Of a stretch of DNA of 50,218 bases, positions 33,450 through 41,968 are shown piece after piece (position 1 is the first letter of the stretch; each line of letters starts with the position of its first letter). Both the position numbers and the translations under genes were made by a program. Source of the stretch: an uncultured Selenomonadales bacterium. Lineage in GTDB: Bacteria; Bacillota; Negativicutes; Selenomonadales; Selenomonadaceae. The notes under the pieces are model-generated. The model saw nothing but the letters and a program-made list of their open reading frames with translations, did not search any database and was not told where the DNA came from. The DNA lies in assembly GCA_946411735.1 (NCBI GenBank), contig CAMKFB010000009.1, forward strand, positions 1-50,218, given 5' to 3'.

Positions 33450-33842
33450 TTATCCGAGGATCACGAGCGACTCGTGCGCTTTGACCGATTGCCCCGCCGC
33501 CACGTTGAATTTCTTGACGACGCCGTCGGCATCCGCCGGAATTTCGTTCTGCATCTTCATCGCCTCGAGGATCAAGAGCACGTCGCCCGCTTTGACCGAC
33601 TGCCCTTCACTCGCAACCAGCTTGACAACTTTGCCCGGCATCGGAGCGTCGATCGAGTGTTCGCCCGCGCCCGCCGTCGCCTTCGGAGCCGCCGCCGGAG
33701 CCGCTGCCGGTTTCGGAGCCGGAGCCGGAACTGCCTTCGGAGCAGGAGCCGCCGCCGCTTTCGGAGCGCCGCCCGACGTCTTAATCTCCTCGACCTCAAC
33801 CTCGTAGACTTGACCGTTGACCGTCACGTTGAATTTTTTCAT
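33450..33842 (-). CDS. mmdC: biotin carrier (gamma) subunit of methylmalonyl-CoA decarboxylase
   Basis: The biotin carrier moves CO2 from the carboxyltransferase to the sodium-pump subunit. The 130-residue protein has a short N-terminal domain, an Ala/Pro-rich flexible linker (about residues 25-60), and a biotinyl domain with the biotin-accepting Lys96 in [23 protein letters not shown] precedes the ATG. It follows a 47-codon gene and mmdA. Related subunits serve oxaloacetate decarboxylase, but the linked mce and methylmalonyl-type mmdA favour methylmalonyl-CoA. Confidence 0.93.
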   Translation of the reverse strand: MKKFNVTVNGQVYEVEVEEIKTSGGAPKAAAAPAPKAVPAPAPKPAAAPAAAPKATAGAGEHSIDAPMPGKVVKLVASEGQSVKAGDVLLILEAMKMQNEIPADADGVVKKFNVAAGQSVKAHESLVILG

Positions 33843-33865
33843 ACCGTCATCCTCCAGTTTTTTGC

Positions 33866-34009
33866 TCAGCGCTTGATTTTATTCGCCAGTGCCCACATCG
33901 GGCTCGACTTGACTTTCACCGCCGCCACTTTGCCCGCGCCGCCCGTCATTGCTTGGACCGCCGCCGTGATCGCCGCGATTGTCTCCGGTTTTATCGCCTT
34001 GTCCGACAT
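33866..34009 (-). CDS. small subunit like MmdE/MmdD C-terminus of methylmalonyl-CoA decarboxylase
   Basis: An ATG at 34009 opens 47 codons between mmdA and mmd[20 protein letters not shown], then [19 protein letters not shown], then ALANKIKR. The pattern (P-E-T-I-A-A-I-x-A-A-V, then W-A-L-A) is that of the Veillonella epsilon subunit MmdE and of the C-terminal end of delta (MmdD), which tie the alpha and gamma subunits into the complex. There is no membrane segment, so it lacks the anchor part of MmdD. GGAGTGA precedes the ATG. Confidence 0.75.
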   Translation of the reverse strand: MSDKAIKPETIAAITAAVQAMTGGAGKVAAVKVKSSPMWALANKIKR

Positions 34010-34027
34010 GTAAATCACTCCATTCGA

Positions 34028-35560
34028 TTACAGAGGTATGTTGCCGTGTTTCTTCGCCGGACCCGATTCGCGCTTGCTCGCCAAAGCGTTCAGCGCCGTG
34101 ATGATGTACGGGCGCGTCTCCTTCGGCTCGATTACCATGTCCGCGTAGCCGCGCTCCGCCGCTTTGTACGGCGTCGCAAACTCCTCGACGTACTCGGCGG
34201 TCTTTTGCTCCTTATCGGGGTCCTTACGGAAGATGATATTCGCCGCGCCCGCCGGTCCCATGACCGCGATCTCCGCGCTCGGCCACGCCATGACTTGATC
34301 CGCTCCAAGCTCGCGGCAGCACATCGCGATGTACGAGCCGCCATAAGCCTTGCGCGTGATCACGGTGACCTTCGGCACGGTCGCCTCGCTGTAAGCGTAG
34401 AGCATCTTCGCGCCGTGACGAATGATGCCGTTGTACTCTTGATCGACGCCCGGCAGGAAGCCCGGCACATCGACCAGATTGACCAGCGGCAGATTGAACG
34501 CGTCGCAGAATCTGATAAACCGCGCGGATTTATCGGAAGCATCGACGTCAAGGCAGCCGCCCATCACCGACGGTTGGTTGGCGATAATGCCCACGCTCCG
34601 CCCGTCGAATCGCGCAAAGCACGTGATGATGTTCGTCGCAAAGTGCTCGTGCACCTCATAAAACTCGCCGTTGTCGACAATCGAGCGGATAACGTCCTTC
34701 ATATCATAAGGCATCTGCGGATTATCGGGCACGACGCTGTTGAGGCTCTCATCCTGACGGTCGGGGTCGTCGTCGGTCTCGACAATCGGCGCGTCCTCCA
34801 TGTTGTTCGACGGCAGGAAGGAGAGCAGATAGCGAATCTGTTGAATGCAATCCTCCTCATCCTCCGCCGCGAAGTGCGCAACGCCCGAGCGGGTGTTGTG
34901 AGTCATCGCGCCGCCGAGCTCCTCGGCAGTGACCTCCTCGGCGGTGACGGCTTTGATGACGGCGGGACCGGTGATGAACATCTGGCTGGTTTTCTTGACC
35001 ATGTAGATGAAGTCGGTGATCGCCGGCGAGTAGACCGCGCCGCCCGCGCACGGACCCATTATGACGGAAATTTGAGGGATGACGCCCGAAGCGGCGGTAT
35101 TGCGGAAGAAAATGCCCGCGTAGCCGCTGAGCGCGTCGACCGCCTCTTGAATGCGCGCACCGCCCGAGTCGTTAATGCCGATAATCGGCGCGCCCATCTT
35201 CATCGCAAGGTCCATGACCTTCCAAATTTTGTGGGCGTGCTTTTCGCCGAGCGAACCGCCCTCGACGGTGAAGTCCTGAGCATAAGCGTAGACGAGCCGC
35301 CCGTCGACCGTGCCGTAGCCGATCACAACGCCTTCGCCCGGCAGCTCCTTCTTCTCCTGACCGAAGTTTGTGCAGCGATGCTTGACAAACATATCGAGCT
35401 CGACGAAGGTGCCCTCGTCAAAGAACATCTCGATGCGCTCACGAGCAGTCATTTTGCCCTTCTCGTGCTGCTTTGCGATCCGCGCGGGACCGCCGCCCTG
35501 CATGATATGTTCCTTTTTCTTATGCATGAGTTCAATTTTCTCTTGAACCGTTGCCATCAA
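34028..35560 (-). CDS. mmdA: methylmalonyl-CoA decarboxylase alpha subunit (carboxyltransferase)
   Basis: MmdA transfers the carboxyl group of methylmalonyl-CoA to biotin, giving propionyl-CoA. The 510-residue carboxyltransferase shows KMTARERIEMFFDEGTF, GGSLGEKHAHKIW, INDSGGARIQE, MGPCAGGAVYSPAITDF, VDVPGFLPG and KAYGGSYIAMCCRELGAD, the two oxyanion-hole regions of the family. It is very like propionyl-CoA carboxylase beta chains, but the neighbouring small subunit and biotin carrier make the decarboxylase more likely. It lies 34 bp after mce and 18 bp before the small subunit. Confidence 0.93.
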   Translation of the reverse strand: MMATVQEKIELMHKKKEHIMQGGGPARIAKQHEKGKMTARERIEMFFDEGTFVELDMFVKHRCTNFGQEKKELPGEGVVIGYGTVDGRLVYAYAQDFTVEGGSLGEKHAHKIWKVMDLAMKMGAPIIGINDSGGARIQEAVDALSGYAGIFFRNTAASGVIPQISVIMGPCAGGAVYSPAITDFIYMVKKTSQMFITGPAVIKAVTAEEVTAEELGGAMTHNTRSGVAHFAAEDEEDCIQQIRYLLSFLPSNNMEDAPIVETDDDPDRQDESLNSVVPDNPQMPYDMKDVIRSIVDNGEFYEVHEHFATNIITCFARFDGRSVGIIANQPSVMGGCLDVDASDKSARFIRFCDAFNLPLVNLVDVPGFLPGVDQEYNGIIRHGAKMLYAYSEATVPKVTVITRKAYGGSYIAMCCRELGADQVMAWPSAEIAVMGPAGAANIIFRKDPDKEQKTAEYVEEFATPYKAAERGYADMVIEPKETRPYIITALNALASKRESGPAKKHGNIPL

Positions 35561-35594
35561 ATCACTCCTCTAACGATTGATCGATCGGATGGAA

Positions 35595-36008
35595 TCAGGC
35601 GCGCTGACAGAGTTCGAGCAGGACGCCGTGAGTGGATTTCGGATGGAGGAAAGCGATCATCGCGCCGCCCGCGCCTTTGCGCGGAGCCTTATCAATCATG
35701 CGCACGCCCTTCTCCTGCAGGTCGGCGATTGCCGCCTCGAGATTGTCAACGCGCAAAGCGATGTGCTGAATGCCGCCGCGTCCTTTGTTGTTCTCGATGA
35801 ACTTCGCGATCGGAGAATCGGGTTCGGTGGCGGCGAGCAGCTCAATCTCGGCGCCGTTGGCGGTCGGATAGAAACCGGTGGTGACTTTCTGATCGGCGAC
35901 GGTCTCTTCGCCCGTCGTCGCCAGCCCGATCGACTCCCAAAATGCGCCGACCTCCTTCAGATCGGTCACGGCAATACCAATGTGATCCACGCCCAAAATC
36001 TTAAACAT
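35595..36008 (-). CDS. mce: methylmalonyl-CoA epimerase
   Basis: This enzyme interconverts the R and S forms of methylmalonyl-CoA, joining the mutase to the decarboxylase. The 137-residue glyoxalase/VOC-fold protein has HIGIAVTDLKE with the first metal His, IELLAATEPDSPIAKFI, GGIQHIALRVDNLEAA with the second His, and ends VLLELCQ with the metal Glu. AGGAGG stands before the ATG. Its place upstream of mmdA fits the succinate-propionate pathway. Confidence 0.95.
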   Translation of the reverse strand: MFKILGVDHIGIAVTDLKEVGAFWESIGLATTGEETVADQKVTTGFYPTANGAEIELLAATEPDSPIAKFIENNKGRGGIQHIALRVDNLEAAIADLQEKGVRMIDKAPRKGAGGAMIAFLHPKSTHGVLLELCQRA

Positions 36009-36035
36009 CGTAAAAGCCTCCTGAAATTTATTATC

Positions 36036-36180
36036 CTGCGGGCGCCGCCGACGCTCCCACCCACGACGCTCGGCGCCCGAATTGTTTCAGCGGTTCCCAC
36101 CCCGCGCCGGCGGCGCGCCCTTCGTCTCCCGAAAGGTTCTGAAGGCGAAGCCTTCAAAGGGTGGTCGGGCGGGAGAAATT
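36036..36180. repeat. third, diverged copy of the hairpin repeat
   Basis: Between the CoA-transferase gene and mce is a copy of the element seen at 33.0-33.4 kb. Shared parts are GGGCGCCGCCGACGC (36040-36054) followed by TCCCACCC, CCCACCCCGCG, GGCGCGCCCTTCG, and the end CCTTCAAAGGGTGGTCGGGCGGGAGAAATTATC. The two GC arms can pair. The left end with the palindrome-bearing terminator is missing. Confidence 0.75.
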
Positions 36181-36184
36181 ATCT

Positions 36185-37687
36185 TTAAGGTCTCATGTCG
36201 CCGGTCTCGAGGAAGCGCGTGTGGAACGACAGCGCCTCTTTCAACAGATGCGGCGTGTTATTTTTCTTCGTCGCCTCGAGCGCGCGCTCGTAGTAATCGA
36301 GCAGGATCGGGCGATAATCCGGATGCGAGCACTTGTTGATGATCTCGAGCGCCCGACTCCTCGGCTCCAATCCGCGTAAATCCGCCACGCCCTGTTCGCT
36401 TATTATAATATCGACGTCGTGCTCGGTGTGATCGATGTGAGAGCACATCGGAACCACGGAGCTGATCTTGCCGCCCTTTGCCGTCGAGGGCGTGTAGAAA
36501 ATCGTCAGATAGGCGTTGCGCGCGAAATCGCCCGAGCCGCCGATGCCGTTCATCATCTTGGTGCCGGTGACGTGCGTCGAGTTGACGTTGCCGTAGATGT
36601 CGACCTCGAGCGCGGTATTCATCGCGATCACGCCCAAGCGGTGGACGACCTCCGGCGAATTGGAAATCTCCTCGGGGCGGAGCAACAGGTACTTCTTATA
36701 CTTCTCGACATCCTTATAGAAACGCTCCATGCCCGCCGGCGAAGGGCTGAACGCCGTGCCGCTGGCGAATTTCAACTTGCCGGCGTCGATCAGATCGAGC
36801 ATCGCATCCTGAATGACTTCGGTGTAGACCTCGAGATCGGTCATATCCGACTCCACAAAGCCCTCGAGCACCGCGTTGGCGACATTGCCCACGCCCGATT
36901 GCAACGGCAGCAGACCTTTCGGCATGCGACCGGCTTCGATCTCCGCGCGGAGGAAGTCGAGAGTGAACGCCGCCATCTTTTTGGAGTTCTCATCGACCGG
37001 CGTGAGATCGCGCGTGTGATCCTTAATGTCGCACGGCACGATGAATTTGATTTTCTCGGGCGTGCACGGAATGTACGTCGTCCCAATCCGATCGTCGGCT
37101 TTGACAATCGGGATCGGCAGGCGATTGGGCGGATCGAGCGGAACGTAGACGTCGTGCATGCCCTCGAGCGCCATCGGCTGAGTCGTGTTGACTTCGACGA
37201 TCACGATGTCCGCCGATTGCACGTAGGACGCCGCGTTGCCGAGCGAAGTCGTCGGGATCAGATTGCCCTCTTCGGTGATCGCCGCCGCCTCGACCAGCGC
37301 CACGTCGATCTTGCCGAGGAATCCCGTGCGCGTAAGTTGCGCCGACTCCGAAAGGTGCAGGTCGAGATAATTTACATGCCCGTCGTTGATATCTTTGCGA
37401 AGCGCCGCGTCGGTCTGATAAGGCAGGCGCTGTTTGATGCCGTGCACCAGCGCCAACACGTCGTCGCACTCGGGACCCGTCGAGGCGCCCGTCCAAATGT
37501 TGACCGTGAAGGGCTCCTTCTTCATGCGCTCGGCAAGCGCGATCGGCACCGCCTTCGGATACGCCGACGCCGTGAAGCCCGAGCACGCAAGCGTCATACC
37601 CGGCTTGATCCACGCGGCGACCTCCTCGGCGCTGACGATTTTCGAGTGCAAGTCTTTGTTCTTGACTCGATCGCGAATATCAATCAT
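36185..37687 (-). CDS. succinyl-CoA/propionyl-CoA:acetate-type CoA-transferase (acetyl-CoA hydrolase family)
   Basis: This 500-residue class I CoA-transferase probably exchanges CoA between propionyl- or acetyl-CoA and succinate. That regenerates succinyl-CoA for the mutase, so CoA is recycled in propionate formation. Family segments are LACSGFTASAYPKAVP, NIWTGASTGPECD, GVGNVANAVLEG, VYTEVIQDAMLDLID (with the Glu that forms the CoA thioester) and ISEQGVADLRGLEPR. It lies upstream of mce and mmdA on the same strand. It was long annotated as acetyl-CoA hydrolase; the transferase role is inferred from the neighbours. Confidence 0.88.
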   Translation of the reverse strand: MIDIRDRVKNKDLHSKIVSAEEVAAWIKPGMTLACSGFTASAYPKAVPIALAERMKKEPFTVNIWTGASTGPECDDVLALVHGIKQRLPYQTDAALRKDINDGHVNYLDLHLSESAQLTRTGFLGKIDVALVEAAAITEEGNLIPTTSLGNAASYVQSADIVIVEVNTTQPMALEGMHDVYVPLDPPNRLPIPIVKADDRIGTTYIPCTPEKIKFIVPCDIKDHTRDLTPVDENSKKMAAFTLDFLRAEIEAGRMPKGLLPLQSGVGNVANAVLEGFVESDMTDLEVYTEVIQDAMLDLIDAGKLKFASGTAFSPSPAGMERFYKDVEKYKKYLLLRPEEISNSPEVVHRLGVIAMNTALEVDIYGNVNSTHVTGTKMMNGIGGSGDFARNAYLTIFYTPSTAKGGKISSVVPMCSHIDHTEHDVDIIISEQGVADLRGLEPRSRALEIINKCSHPDYRPILLDYYERALEATKKNNTPHLLKEALSFHTRFLETGDMRP

Positions 37688-37826
37688 AGAGACTCCCCCT
37701 TTTATTGATTATAATCTCGAATTATCGTAACACCTGTGATAGATTATCTGATTGCCTGTAGAATATCACGCAAAGGCGCCGCCGTCAATAAAAGATTTTG
37801 GCGCGGTCGAAACTTTTTCGGCAACA
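37688..37826 (-). promoter_or_regulatory. upstream region of the propionate cluster with -10 box and imperfect dyads
   Basis: On the minus strand a TATAAT stands about 20 bp before the CoA-transferase start, but no good -35 box is spaced from it. Upstream are near-repeats ATAATCTATCACAGG and TTACGATAATTCGAG. A weak -35 with dyad sequence suggests control by an activator or repressor that I cannot identify. Confidence 0.4.
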
Positions 37827-37855
37827 TTGACAGCCTTCAAGCGCTGCGATAAAAT
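37827..37855 (+). promoter_or_regulatory. promoter of the tagO/wecA-wecB unit
   Basis: TTGACA (37827-37832) and TAAAAT (37850-37855) are 17 bp apart, 34 bp before the ATG at 37890. Confidence 0.85.
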
Positions 37856-37889
37856 TTAAGAACCGATTGTTTGATGGAGGAGTGATTCA

Positions 37890-38930
37890 ATGACTGAATA
37901 CGCGCTGGCGTTCGTCGTGGCAGCGATCACCGCGCTCATCGCGACGCCGCCGGTGAAATTGCTCGCCGCTCGTACCGGCGCGCTCGATCGTCCCGACGCT
38001 CGGAAGGTTCATAAGAAACCCATCCCGCGCATCGGAGGCATCGCCATTTACGCGGCGTTTCTCGTCGCAATGATCGTCGTGAGGATGTACGCGGAACTGA
38101 CCGGCGATCTGTTGAGGGGCATCTCGGGCTTGATCCTCTCGGGCACGCTGATAATGCTCGTCGGCGTCGTCGATGACTACAAAAATTTGCCCGCCAAGGT
38201 CAAGCTCCTCGGACAAATCATCGCCGCCGCCCTGCTCGTGGTCGGCTTCGATGTGCGCATCGACTTCGTCACCGATCCCTTCGGCGATTACATTTATCTC
38301 GAGTGGTTTGCGGTGCCGGCGACGATTTTTTGGCTGGTCGGGCTGTCGAACACAATCAATCTGATCGACGGGCTTGACGGTTTGGCGGCGGGCGTGTCGG
38401 GGCTGGCGGCGCTGACGATCATGTGCGTGGCGCTCGAGCAGGACGTGATGATCGTTGCGGTGTTGACGGCGGCGCTGGCGGGCGCGGCGGTCGGATTTTT
38501 GTTTTTCAACTTCAACCCCGCGAGCATCTTTATGGGCGATTCGGGCGCGCTGTTTTTGGGCTTTATGTTGGCGGGCATCAGCGTGATCGGCGCGGTGAAG
38601 TGCGCGGCGACGATCGCGTTAATCGTCCCGATCCTGGCGCTGGGGCTGCCGATTCTCGACACGGCGTTTGCGATCGTCCGTCGATATCGGGGCGGCGTAC
38701 CGATTTTCCGTCCCGACAAAGGGCATCTGCACCATCGACTGCTCGGGCTCGGCTTTACTCAACGGCAGGCGGTGTTGTTGATGTATGTAATCAGCGCGCT
38801 GTTGGGCTTGAGCGCGGTGGCATTGACGGAGGTCAGCAGCCAAATCGCGATCTTCATCCTGTTGATTGTGGTGGTGTCGATACTTTACGGCGCGAAAAAA
38901 TTGGGTATCTTGTCGATGCGGAATGCGTGA
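37890..38930 (+). CDS. undecaprenyl-phosphate N-acetylglucosaminyl-1-phosphate transferase (WecA/TagO)
   Basis: This enzyme loads GlcNAc-1-phosphate (or a related sugar) onto undecaprenyl phosphate, beginning O-antigen or wall-polymer synthesis. The 346-residue integral membrane protein has about ten hydrophobic segments. The MraY/WecA motifs are GVVDDYKNLPAKVK with the Mg-binding Asp pair, NTINLIDGLDGLAAG, NFNPASIFMGDSGALFLGF, and the cytoplasmic DKGHLHHRLLGLG. GGAGG precedes the ATG. With wecB 12 bp downstream, it feeds the glycan genes that follow. Confidence 0.93.
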   Translation: MTEYALAFVVAAITALIATPPVKLLAARTGALDRPDARKVHKKPIPRIGGIAIYAAFLVAMIVVRMYAELTGDLLRGISGLILSGTLIMLVGVVDDYKNLPAKVKLLGQIIAAALLVVGFDVRIDFVTDPFGDYIYLEWFAVPATIFWLVGLSNTINLIDGLDGLAAGVSGLAALTIMCVALEQDVMIVAVLTAALAGAAVGFLFFNFNPASIFMGDSGALFLGFMLAGISVIGAVKCAATIALIVPILALGLPILDTAFAIVRRYRGGVPIFRPDKGHLHHRLLGLGFTQRQAVLLMYVISALLGLSAVALTEVSSQIAIFILLIVVVSILYGAKKLGILSMRNA

Positions 38931-38942
38931 GGAGGCGCGGCA

Positions 38943-40088
38943 ATGATAAAAGTGATGACGGTCTTCGGCACGCGACCGGAGGCGATAAAAATGGCGCCGG
39001 TGATCCTCGAGCTCGATCGACATTCGGAATTTGAGTCGATCGTGGCGGTGACGGCGCAACATCGGGAGATGCTCGATCAAGTATTGCGGCTGTTCGACAT
39101 TCGACCGGACTTCGACCTCGACATCATGTCGGCGGATCAGACGCTGTTCGACATCACGACGAAGGCGCTGACGGGGCTGGATCGAGTGCTGACGGCGGCG
39201 CAGCCGGACATCGTGCTGGTGCACGGCGACACGACGACGACGTTCGTGGGAGCGCTGGCGGCGTTCTATCATCAGATCGCGGTCGGACACGTTGAAGCGG
39301 GGCTCCGAACGCTCAACAAGTATTCGCCGTTCCCCGAGGAGATGAATCGGCGTCTGACGGGAGCGTTGGCGGATTTAAATTTCGCTCCGACGGCGACGGC
39401 GCGTGAGAATTTATTGCGCGAGGGCGTTGCTCGAGAGAAAATTTTTGTGACGGGCAACACGGTGATAGACGCTTTGCATCGAACGGTGCGGAGCGATTTT
39501 GTATTTGAAGACGCGCTGTTGAAGGCGATCGATTATCGGCGCAAAAAAATAATCCTCGTGACGACGCATCGACGGGAGAATTTGGGTGAGCCGATGCGCA
39601 ACGTTTACGAGGCGTTGAAACAGATCGCGGAGGAATTTTCGGATGTTGAAATCATATTCCCCGTGCACAAAAATCCGAAGGTGCGCGAGATTGTCGACGC
39701 GGTATTGGGCGGGCTGGCGCAAGTGCACCTGATCGATCCGCTGGATTATGAGCCGTTTGCGAATCTGATGAGCCGCGCGGAGATCATCTTGACGGACTCG
39801 GGCGGGGTGCAGGAGGAAGCGCCGGCGCTGGGCAAGCCCGTGCTCGTATTGCGCGACACGACGGAGCGCCCCGAGGCGGTCGGGGCGGGGACGGTGAAGT
39901 TGATCGGCACCGATCGGTCGAGGGTGTATGACGAGACGCGGCGGCTGTTGATCGATCGAACGGAGTATGATCGGATGGCGTCGGCGGTGAATCCGTACGG
40001 CGACGGTCGAGCGGCGCAGAGGATCGTCCGCGCGTTGCTCCGTCACTATCGATTGACCGATGCTCCCTTTGAAGAGTTTCAATCTTAA
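38943..40088 (+). CDS. wecB: UDP-N-acetylglucosamine 2-epimerase (non-hydrolysing)
   Basis: WecB interconverts UDP-GlcNAc and UDP-ManNAc for surface polysaccharides. The 381-residue GT-B-like protein has VFGTRPEAIKMAPVI at the start, HGDTTTTFVGALAAFY, VGHVEAGLRT, VTTHRRENLGEP, HKNPKVR and LTDSGGVQEEAPALGKPVLVLRDTTERPEA, all typical. GGAGG precedes the ATG. A terminator hairpin overlaps its stop codon. Confidence 0.96.
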   Translation: MIKVMTVFGTRPEAIKMAPVILELDRHSEFESIVAVTAQHREMLDQVLRLFDIRPDFDLDIMSADQTLFDITTKALTGLDRVLTAAQPDIVLVHGDTTTTFVGALAAFYHQIAVGHVEAGLRTLNKYSPFPEEMNRRLTGALADLNFAPTATARENLLREGVAREKIFVTGNTVIDALHRTVRSDFVFEDALLKAIDYRRKKIILVTTHRRENLGEPMRNVYEALKQIAEEFSDVEIIFPVHKNPKVREIVDAVLGGLAQVHLIDPLDYEPFANLMSRAEIILTDSGGVQEEAPALGKPVLVLRDTTERPEAVGAGTVKLIGTDRSRVYDETRRLLIDRTEYDRMASAVNPYGDGRAAQRIVRALLRHYRLTDAPFEEFQS

Positions 40089-40112
40089 GCGCTCGACGGC
40101 GCTGTTTTTTTT
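40088..40112 (+). terminator. terminator of wecB
   Basis: AGCGC (40088-40092) and GCGCT (40099-40103) form a short hairpin followed by T8 (40105-40112). It overlaps the convergent AlkD-like stop codon. Confidence 0.75.
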
Positions 40113-40824
40113 ACAGTTTCAGCGTCCGCAGATATTTTTTCCGCTCGTAAGGGATGCGCTGACTTGTCACCGCCTTTTGGATCGTCATCGAATGCACCGT
40201 CGGCTCGAGCATCTCATCTTCTAACAGCGGCACCGTCTGATCGTAGCGCTTGACCAGCGCCGTCGCAAAGTACCACGCCTCCATCGTCTGCACGTAGTAA
40301 TCGTTCGACGCCACGTCCATCACCCATTGAAAATGCTCCTCGTCGAAATACTCGTCGAGATAATGTTTCATCAGCATCGACAGCCCGAACCGTATCGTGT
40401 ATGCATGCTCCGCGCGGAGCCACTCGGCAATTTTTTCCTCGAGCCCCGTCGGATGCAGCGCAAACATTTTCGGATTGAGCGCATCACACACCGCCCAATT
40501 GTCGATGTGCGGCAAAAACGCTTCGACCAATCGCATGAACGGCGTGTACAGCTCGGGATCGCTGCAAATCGAGAGCATGTACGCGTGCAGCAAATTTTCT
40601 TCGTAGTAAAAATGCGGCAGCGCTCTGCCGAAGGTGAGTCGCAGATCGCCGTACTCCTTCGCCGACAGCTCCGTCGTGAGCGCTTTGATGTCCGGCGCCC
40701 GCACGCCGATTATTTTTTCGAGCGGGATGTTTGACACCAATCTTGCCGTATGCGCTCGAAAACTTTCGTCGGCGCGCTCCTTCAGCCGCCGTTGAATCCA
40801 ATCGATGTTCAGTTCCTCGTCCAA
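40111..40824 (-). CDS. AlkD-like DNA alkylation repair protein
   Basis: AlkD-family proteins are HEAT-repeat DNA glycosylases that remove alkylated bases. This 237-residue protein matches the group with VRAPDIKALTTELS, FYYEENLLHAYMLS, FLPHIDNWAVCDAL and IRFGLSMLMKHYLD. The Asp-Asn-Trp-Ala-Val-Cys-Asp segment covers the active-site region of this type (D-x-W-x-x-x-D). I start at the TTG at 40824, with GGGGAGGG upstream; the longer frame runs into the glycosyltransferase. It is the last gene of a surface-glycan unit, which is odd for a repair enzyme. Confidence 0.85.
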   Translation of the reverse strand: MDEELNIDWIQRRLKERADESFRAHTARLVSNIPLEKIIGVRAPDIKALTTELSAKEYGDLRLTFGRALPHFYYEENLLHAYMLSICSDPELYTPFMRLVEAFLPHIDNWAVCDALNPKMFALHPTGLEEKIAEWLRAEHAYTIRFGLSMLMKHYLDEYFDEEHFQWVMDVASNDYYVQTMEAWYFATALVKRYDQTVPLLEDEMLEPTVHSMTIQKAVTSQRIPYERKKYLRTLKL

Positions 40825-40826
40825 TT

Positions 40827-41951
40827 TCAGCCCTCCCCAATAATTTGCGCCAAGCGCGGGATCACTTTCGAGTAATCGCATTTCTCCCGAGCAAAGTAGG
40901 CGGCGTTGACGCCGAGATTGCTCCGCGCGTTGTCGTCGTCGAACAAATTCATAATCTCGACGGCATAAGCATCGGCGTCCTCGACCGGCACTCGATAGCC
41001 AGTCACGCCGTTAAAGATCAAATCGTCGCAGCCGCCGATATCGCTCACGATCGACGGCAGCCCCGAGCTCATCGCCTCGATCAGCGAAGTGGGCAGCCCT
41101 TCGTGTCGCGACGGAAATACATAGACGTCCGCCATCTGATAGAACGATTGCGGATGATCGACTTCGCCCGTCACGATGATCGAGCCGTCGAGCTCCGTTG
41201 ACAGCCGCCGAAGTTCCTCAAGAATTTCCGTTCGACCGCCGCCGACCACATAAAGCCGCGCCGACGGCTTTTTTTGATGTATCGTGCGCCAAAATTTCAT
41301 GACGGTGTCGATGCCCTTGTTGATGACGACGCGCGCGCAGAACAATAGAACTTTGGTCGACGGCTCAAGCCCGCGTTCGATTTTGAGTTGGCGTCGGCGC
41401 TCCTCGTTTGACTGAGGATATTTATTTGTGTCGATGCCGTGCGGCAGGACGGTGATTTTTTTTGGATCGATGCCGCCGCGCTCGAAAAAGCCCTCGGCGA
41501 TCTCGCGCGTGGTCGCCACGTAGTGAGTGCACGTCGAAAAAATTTTGTGCCGCCAACTCGCGCCGCGATCGAAAATCTCCGCCTTGCCGGTCAGCGCCAA
41601 CGTCACCGGCTTATTGAACAGCCGCGCGAACAGGATTGCCCAAATCGCAAACGAAGGGATGCCGATAATATAATAAGCATCGATATCGCGATGCGTCGTG
41701 AGCAGTCGGAGGATGATCTCGAGCCAGCGGAAGGGCGCGTGCAATCGGACGAGATCAATTCCGTCGAGATTTTCTCGGGCAGCGGTGAAGTAATGGCGTT
41801 TCTTCGCCATAATCGTGACGCGGTTGCCGAGCGCGATCAATTGTCGGGCGTGATTTTCGGCATGGAACTCGGCGCCGCTTTTGGTCGGGAGCCCGTCCTT
41901 GGAAAATTTTTTACCGACGGCGAAGTCCTTGACAAGCAGACAAATATTCAT
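40827..41951 (-). CDS. family 4 glycosyltransferase
   Basis: This 374-residue GT-B enzyme adds a sugar to the lipopolysaccharide or a related glycan. The acceptor domain begins MNICLLVKDFAVGKKFSKDG. The donor domain has LLFCARVVINKGIDTVMKF and VYVFPSRHEGLPTSLIEAMSSGLPSIVSD, the E-x7-E pattern of family 4. GAGGTCGC precedes the ATG; the frame upstream of it is not part of the gene. It follows the YrbL-like gene and precedes the AlkD-like gene. The specific sugar is unknown. Confidence 0.9.
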   Translation of the reverse strand: MNICLLVKDFAVGKKFSKDGLPTKSGAEFHAENHARQLIALGNRVTIMAKKRHYFTAARENLDGIDLVRLHAPFRWLEIILRLLTTHRDIDAYYIIGIPSFAIWAILFARLFNKPVTLALTGKAEIFDRGASWRHKIFSTCTHYVATTREIAEGFFERGGIDPKKITVLPHGIDTNKYPQSNEERRRQLKIERGLEPSTKVLLFCARVVINKGIDTVMKFWRTIHQKKPSARLYVVGGGRTEILEELRRLSTELDGSIIVTGEVDHPQSFYQMADVYVFPSRHEGLPTSLIEAMSSGLPSIVSDIGGCDDLIFNGVTGYRVPVEDADAYAVEIMNLFDDDNARSNLGVNAAYFAREKCDYSKVIPRLAQIIGEG

Positions 41952-41968
41952 TAAGCGACCTCGACAGT

